Shown in pieces: positions 5,350 through 8,093 of a DNA stretch of 8,093 bases. The notes under the pieces were generated by a model. The model had not been told where the DNA came from and ran no database searches. It was given only the letters and a program-made list of their open reading frames with translations. How positions within the stretch are numbered: position 1 is the stretch's first letter; each line of letters opens with the position of its first letter. The stretch spans positions 1-8,093 of the forward strand of contig DATFBR010000118.1 of NCBI GenBank assembly GCA_035253685.1, given 5' to 3'. The position numbers were made by a program, and so were the translations under genes. The stretch is from DASRTE01 sp035253685. Lineage in GTDB: Bacteria > Actinomycetota > Actinomycetes > Jiangellales > Jiangellaceae.

Positions 5350-6146
5350 TCCACGGCGTACCCACCGAGCTGCTGGACAGGGGCGGGATCCGGTTCTCTG
5401 CCGACCCGCCGACGGCCCGGATCACACTAGCTCGTCCGCGGGTGCGCAACGCCCAGACACCGTCGACCTGGCGCGCCCTGACCGCGGTCGGTGCGTCGCT
5501 GGGTCCCGACGTTCGGGTAGTCGTCCTCGACGCCGACGGCCCCTCGTTCTCGGCCGGCCTCGATCGTCGAATGCTCGACGGCACGGGCGTCGACGACGAG
5601 CCCGGCCTGGCCGAGCTGGCCGCGCTGGCCAGGATCGAGCTGGATCGGAGTCTCGCCGGCTTCCAGGCGGCGTTCACCTGGTGGCGGCGGTCCGCCGCCG
5701 TCACCGTCGCGGCGGTGGCCGGCCACGCGGTCGGAGCGGGCTTCCAGCTCGCCCTGGCCTGTGACCTCATCGTGTGTTCGGAGGACGCGCGTTTCGCGAT
5801 GCGCGAGGTCTCGTTCGGGCTGGTCCCGGATCTCGGCGGCACCGCCCGGTTGGTGGCCGCCGTAGGGGAGGCACGCGCCCTGGAGATCTGTGGAACCGGG
5901 CGCTGGGTCGGAGCGCGCGAAGCTGTCGACCTCGGGCTGGCAGTGACGGCCGCACCGCCGGGGGAGCTCTCAGCGGCGGTCGACGACCTGGTGAGCGCGC
6001 TGCTCGCCGCACCGCCGGGCGCCCTGCGTGAGACCACACAGTTGATCCGCGATGCCGCGGGTCGTTCCCAGGACGCGCAACTGGCCGCCGAGCGTGCGGC
6101 CCAGGCCCGTCGACTGGCGGAACTCGCTGGTTCTGCCGGAAGCTGA
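5346..6146 (+). CDS. Enoyl-CoA hydratase/isomerase family protein, start codon uncertain
   Basis: Crotonase-superfamily protein, 266 residues if it starts at CTG 5346. Family features in order: a first strand (TARITLARP) and RNAQTPSTW near 5412-5465; VRVVVLDADGPSFSAGLD, whose SAGLD forms the first half of the oxyanion hole; FTWWRR; GHAVGAGFQLALACD, the second half; and FAMREVSFGLVPDLGGT. The base-abstracting Glu carried by hydratases after the GAG(F/C) turn is Gln here (CAG 5745-5747). The second acidic position is kept (Glu at 5805-5807), and PDLGG brings an Asp. Isomerase or another CoA-ester reaction is therefore as likely as hydration; the substrate is unknown. No ATG, GTG or TTG exists in frame before GTG 5442, yet starting there would remove the conserved first strand and RP-VRNAQ lead-in. 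CTG 5346 overlaps the HTH stop as CTGA, while GTA 5358 could be a mutated GTG. Close relatives next to the same HTH gene occur in Streptomyces, as I recall. Confidence 0.82.
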   Translation: MIHGVPTELLDRGGIRFSADPPTARITLARPRVRNAQTPSTWRALTAVGASLGPDVRVVVLDADGPSFSAGLDRRMLDGTGVDDEPGLAELAALARIELDRSLAGFQAAFTWWRRSAAVTVAAVAGHAVGAGFQLALACDLIVCSEDARFAMREVSFGLVPDLGGTARLVAAVGEARALEICGTGRWVGAREAVDLGLAVTAAPPGELSAAVDDLVSALLAAPPGALRETTQLIRDAAGRSQDAQLAAERAAQARRLAELAGSAGS

Positions 6147-6162
6147 CAACGGAAGAAAGCCG

Positions 6163-6202
6163 CCGGCGCCGACGTTGCGCCGGTCGCGTCCCGTTGGGAC
6201 GC
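6163..6202 (+). terminator. Tandem GC-rich hairpins after the ABC-F/HTH/crotonase operon
   Basis: Hairpin 1 pairs CCGGCGC (6163-6169) with GCGCCGG (6177-6183) around 7 bases. Hairpin 2 pairs GCGTCCC (6186-6192) with GGGACGC (6196-6202) around only 3. Both stems are perfect 7-bp matches, start 16 bases after the crotonase stop and lack a T-run. They probably act as U-less terminators. Because hairpin 2 ends 8 bases before the exporter ribosome binding site, they might instead shape its 5' leader. I found no convincing promoter for the exporter in this gap. Confidence 0.5.
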
Positions 6203-6210
6203 AGCAGCGC

Positions 6211-6217
6211 AGGGAGG
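6211..6217 (+). promoter_or_regulatory. Ribosome binding site of the ABC exporter
   Basis: AGGGAGG ends 7 bases before GTG 6225 and 13 before the in-frame ATG 6231. The spacing favours the GTG as the start. Confidence 0.7.
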
Positions 6218-6224
6218 TCCGGCC

Positions 6225-8093
6225 GTGTCGATGGGTCACCTGGGTGGCTACATGGCCTCCCGGTCGTACTCACGCGACCGCAGCGTGACCGGACAGCGGC
6301 TGGCCAAGGGCACGGCGCGACGGATCCTGCGCTACGCGCGACCGTACCGGCGGCACATCTCGATCTTCCTGGCGACGACGGTGATCGCCGCCGCCAGCGC
6401 GGCAGCCGTGCCGTTGCTCCTGAAGTACGTCATCGACTCCGGCGTGACCCCAGGGCGCCCCGACGTCGTGGTCTGGGGAGCGCTGGCGGTGGCCGGGCTC
6501 GCGGTCCTCGACGCGGCGCTGGGCCTGGTCGGCCGGTGGGCGTCGGCGCGAGTGGGAGAGGGCCTGATCTACGACCTGCGCACGCAGGTGTTCGACCACG
6601 TGCAGCGTCAGCCGGTGGCCTTCTTCACCCGCACCCAGACCGGATCGCTGGTCTCCCGGCTGAACACCGACGTCATCGGAGCGCAGCAGGCCTTCACGAG
6701 CACGCTGTCGCAGGTGGTCAGCAATGCCGTCACGCTGGTGCTGGCGGCGGGCGCGATGATCGTGCTGTCCTGGCAGATCACGCTGCTGCTGCTGGTGCTC
6801 GTGCCGCTGTTCCTGCTGCCGGCCCGGTTCGTCGGACGCAAGCTGGCCGACATCTCGCGGGAGTCCATGCAGCTCAACGCGGACATGAGCCAGACGATGA
6901 CCGAGCGGTTCAACGTCGCAGGCGCGCTGCTGGTGAAGATCTTCGGCCGCTACGACCGTGAGACGACCGGGTTCGGATTGGCCGCCGGCCGCGTGCGCGA
7001 CATCGGCGTGATCCAGGCGCTCTACGCGCGCTACTTCTTCACCGGGCTCGTGCTGCTGTCGTCGCTGGCGACGGCGGTCGTGTACGGCGTCGGCGGCCTG
7101 CTGGCGATCGAGGGAACCCTGCAGGTGGGCACGCTGGTCGCCCTGGCAGCCCTGCTCACTCGCCTTTACGGACCGCTGACCGCCCTGTCGAACGTCCAGG
7201 TCGACGTCATGACCGCGCTGGTGAGCTTCGAGCGGGTCTTCGAGGTACTCGACCTCGAACCGATGGTGCGGGACCGGCCGGACGCACGCACACTACCGAC
7301 CGACACCGGGCCGCTGAGCATCGAGTTCGACGACGTCCGGTTCGCCTACCCGTCCGCCGACGAGGTGTCGCTGGCATCGCTCGAGGGGGTGGCGAGGCCC
7401 GATACCGGCCAGCACGACGAGGTGCTCCGCGGAGTGTCGTTCGTGGTCGAGCCCGGCCTGTTGGTGGCGCTGGTCGGCCCGTCCGGCGCCGGGAAGTCCA
7501 CGATCACGCATCTCGTCTCGAGGCTCTACGACCCCACCTCCGGCGTGGTTCGGGTCGGCGGACGCGATGTCCGGGATCTCACCCTGGAGTCGCTGCACGA
7601 CGCGGTGGGCGTCGTGACCCAGGACGCGCACATGTTCCACGACACGATCGGCGCCAACCTGGCGTACGCACGCCCCGATGCCGGCGAGGACGAGCTGTGG
7701 GCCGCGCTGCGGGCAGCCCAGATCGCCGACCTCGTCGCGGGCCTGCCCGACGGTCTCGACACCGTCGTGGGCGACCGGGGCTACCGGCTGTCGGGAGGGG
7801 AGAAACAGCGGCTGGCCATCGCGCGGTTGCTGCTCAAGGCTCCGCGGGTTGTCGTTCTCGACGAGGCGACCGCCCACCTGGACTCCGAGTCGGAGGCCGC
7901 CGTCCAGCGGGCACTGGAGACGGCACTCGTCGGCCGCACATCGCTGGTGATCGCCCACCGGCTGTCGACCATCCGGGGCGCCGACCGGATCCTGGTCGTG
8001 GACGACGGCCGGATCGTCGAGACCGGGAACCACGATGCACTGCTTGCGGCGGGCGGCCTCTACGCGGAGCTCTACCGCACGCAGTTCGCTCCG
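6225..8093 (+). CDS. Type I ABC exporter half-transporter (membrane plus ATPase domains), open at the right edge
   Basis: The frame runs 623 codons from GTG 6225 to the window edge without a stop, ending LYRTQFAP, so probably only a few residues are missing. After a polar N-terminus (about 1-40) comes a six-helix exporter domain: TM1 about 45-66, TM2 81-103, TM3 165-184, TM4 186-205, TM5 270-292, TM6 303-320. The ATPase domain has an A-loop tyrosine (FAYPS), Walker A GPSGAGKST (418-426), a Q-loop (VVTQDAHMF), the exporter X-loop before LSGGEKQR (522-529), VVVLDEAT (D546, E547) and the switch H578 in IAHRLST. All catalytic residues are canonical, so it can work as a homodimer or as half of a heterodimer with a gene beyond the edge. 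An extra stretch of about 20 residues after the A-loop (DEVSLASLEGVARPDTGQ) separates it from VLRGVSF; I recall similar insertions in actinobacterial exporters. Drug or lipid export is possible; the substrate cannot be read from the sequence. Confidence 0.92.
   Translation, partial: MSMGHLGGYMASRSYSRDRSVTGQRLAKGTARRILRYARPYRRHISIFLATTVIAAASAAAVPLLLKYVIDSGVTPGRPDVVVWGALAVAGLAVLDAALGLVGRWASARVGEGLIYDLRTQVFDHVQRQPVAFFTRTQTGSLVSRLNTDVIGAQQAFTSTLSQVVSNAVTLVLAAGAMIVLSWQITLLLLVLVPLFLLPARFVGRKLADISRESMQLNADMSQTMTERFNVAGALLVKIFGRYDRETTGFGLAAGRVRDIGVIQALYARYFFTGLVLLSSLATAVVYGVGGLLAIEGTLQVGTLVALAALLTRLYGPLTALSNVQVDVMTALVSFERVFEVLDLEPMVRDRPDARTLPTDTGPLSIEFDDVRFAYPSADEVSLASLEGVARPDTGQHDEVLRGVSFVVEPGLLVALVGPSGAGKSTITHLVSRLYDPTSGVVRVGGRDVRDLTLESLHDAVGVVTQDAHMFHDTIGANLAYARPDAGEDELWAALRAAQIADLVAGLPDGLDTVVGDRGYRLSGGEKQRLAIARLLLKAPRVVVLDEATAHLDSESEAAVQRALETALVGRTSLVIAHRLSTIRGADRILVVDDGRIVETGNHDALLAAGGLYAELYRTQFAP

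Noticed and set aside
5162..6037. Open frame of 291 codons on the minus strand opposite the HTH and crotonase genes
   Set aside because: Ser/Arg/Thr/Ala-rich sequence typical of antisense frames in GC-rich DNA. Both plus-strand genes have clear family motifs.
5442..6146. GTG 5442 as the start of the crotonase-family gene
   Set aside because: It would delete the conserved first strand and the RP-VR lead-in to RNAQ, and it has no Shine-Dalgarno sequence. It is kept only as a fallback.
7293..8033. Open frame of 246 codons opposite the exporter ATPase domain
   Set aside because: It is the antisense of a canonical ATPase domain and shows no independent motif.
1..8093. Mobile element, CRISPR array, phage island or toxin-antitoxin pair
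   Set aside because: No transposase, integrase, terminal repeats, spaced repeats or small paired toxin genes were found. Composition is uniform, and all genes look like ordinary chromosomal actinobacterial genes.

Overview
The window is a very GC-rich chromosomal segment with a strong third-position G/C bias, frequent GTG starts and ATGA/GTGA stop-start overlaps. Gene content (a short PriA tail typical of the group, a BioY-EcfA-EcfT biotin importer, a YpfJ-type zinc metallopeptidase, an Rv1473-like ABC-F protein) points to an actinobacterium, probably Pseudonocardiales or a close relative. The genus is inference. I see no insertion sequence, phage gene, CRISPR array, tRNA or rRNA, and base composition looks even throughout.

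Layout, left to right. (1) 1-350 (+): C-terminal end of priA, cut by the window edge. (2) 409-2281 (-): a compact three-gene operon transcribed right to left, bioY - ecfA (bioM) - ecfT (bioN), with two 4-base stop/start overlaps. It encodes a complete energy-coupling-factor biotin importer and converges with priA over a 58-base gap holding a nested hairpin. (3) 2394-3281 (-): a membrane-anchored neutral zinc metallopeptidase with HEYGH. (4) 3282-3431: a divergent control region of 150 bases. (5) 3432-6146 (+): an ABC-F ATPase, a 72-residue basic helix-turn-helix protein and an enoyl-CoA hydratase/isomerase-family protein, probably one operon. It is followed by two GC-rich hairpins in tandem. 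(6) 6225-8093 (+): a type I ABC exporter half-transporter, open at the right edge but almost complete.

How the genes work together. BioY binds biotin in the membrane, EcfT couples it to the ATPase EcfA, and the three form a biotin uptake system. The ABC-F protein should act on the ribosome rather than in the membrane. Its small HTH neighbour and crotonase-family neighbour recur with it in other actinobacteria, as far as I remember, although no joint function is known to me.

The most interesting signal is the leader of the ABC-F gene. A TAGGAT -10 box lies exactly 6 bases before an ATG that opens a six-codon ORF (MMPAAN). The end of that ORF lies in a 9-bp hairpin, and its middle can pair with the ABC-F ribosome binding site. 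This is the architecture expected of a leaderless upstream ORF controlling an antibiotic-responsive ABC-F gene by ribosome stalling or attenuation. It was found by eye and is a hypothesis. A second oddity is that the crotonase-family gene has no ATG, GTG or TTG start where homology requires one; its best candidate is a CTG overlapping the upstream stop codon.
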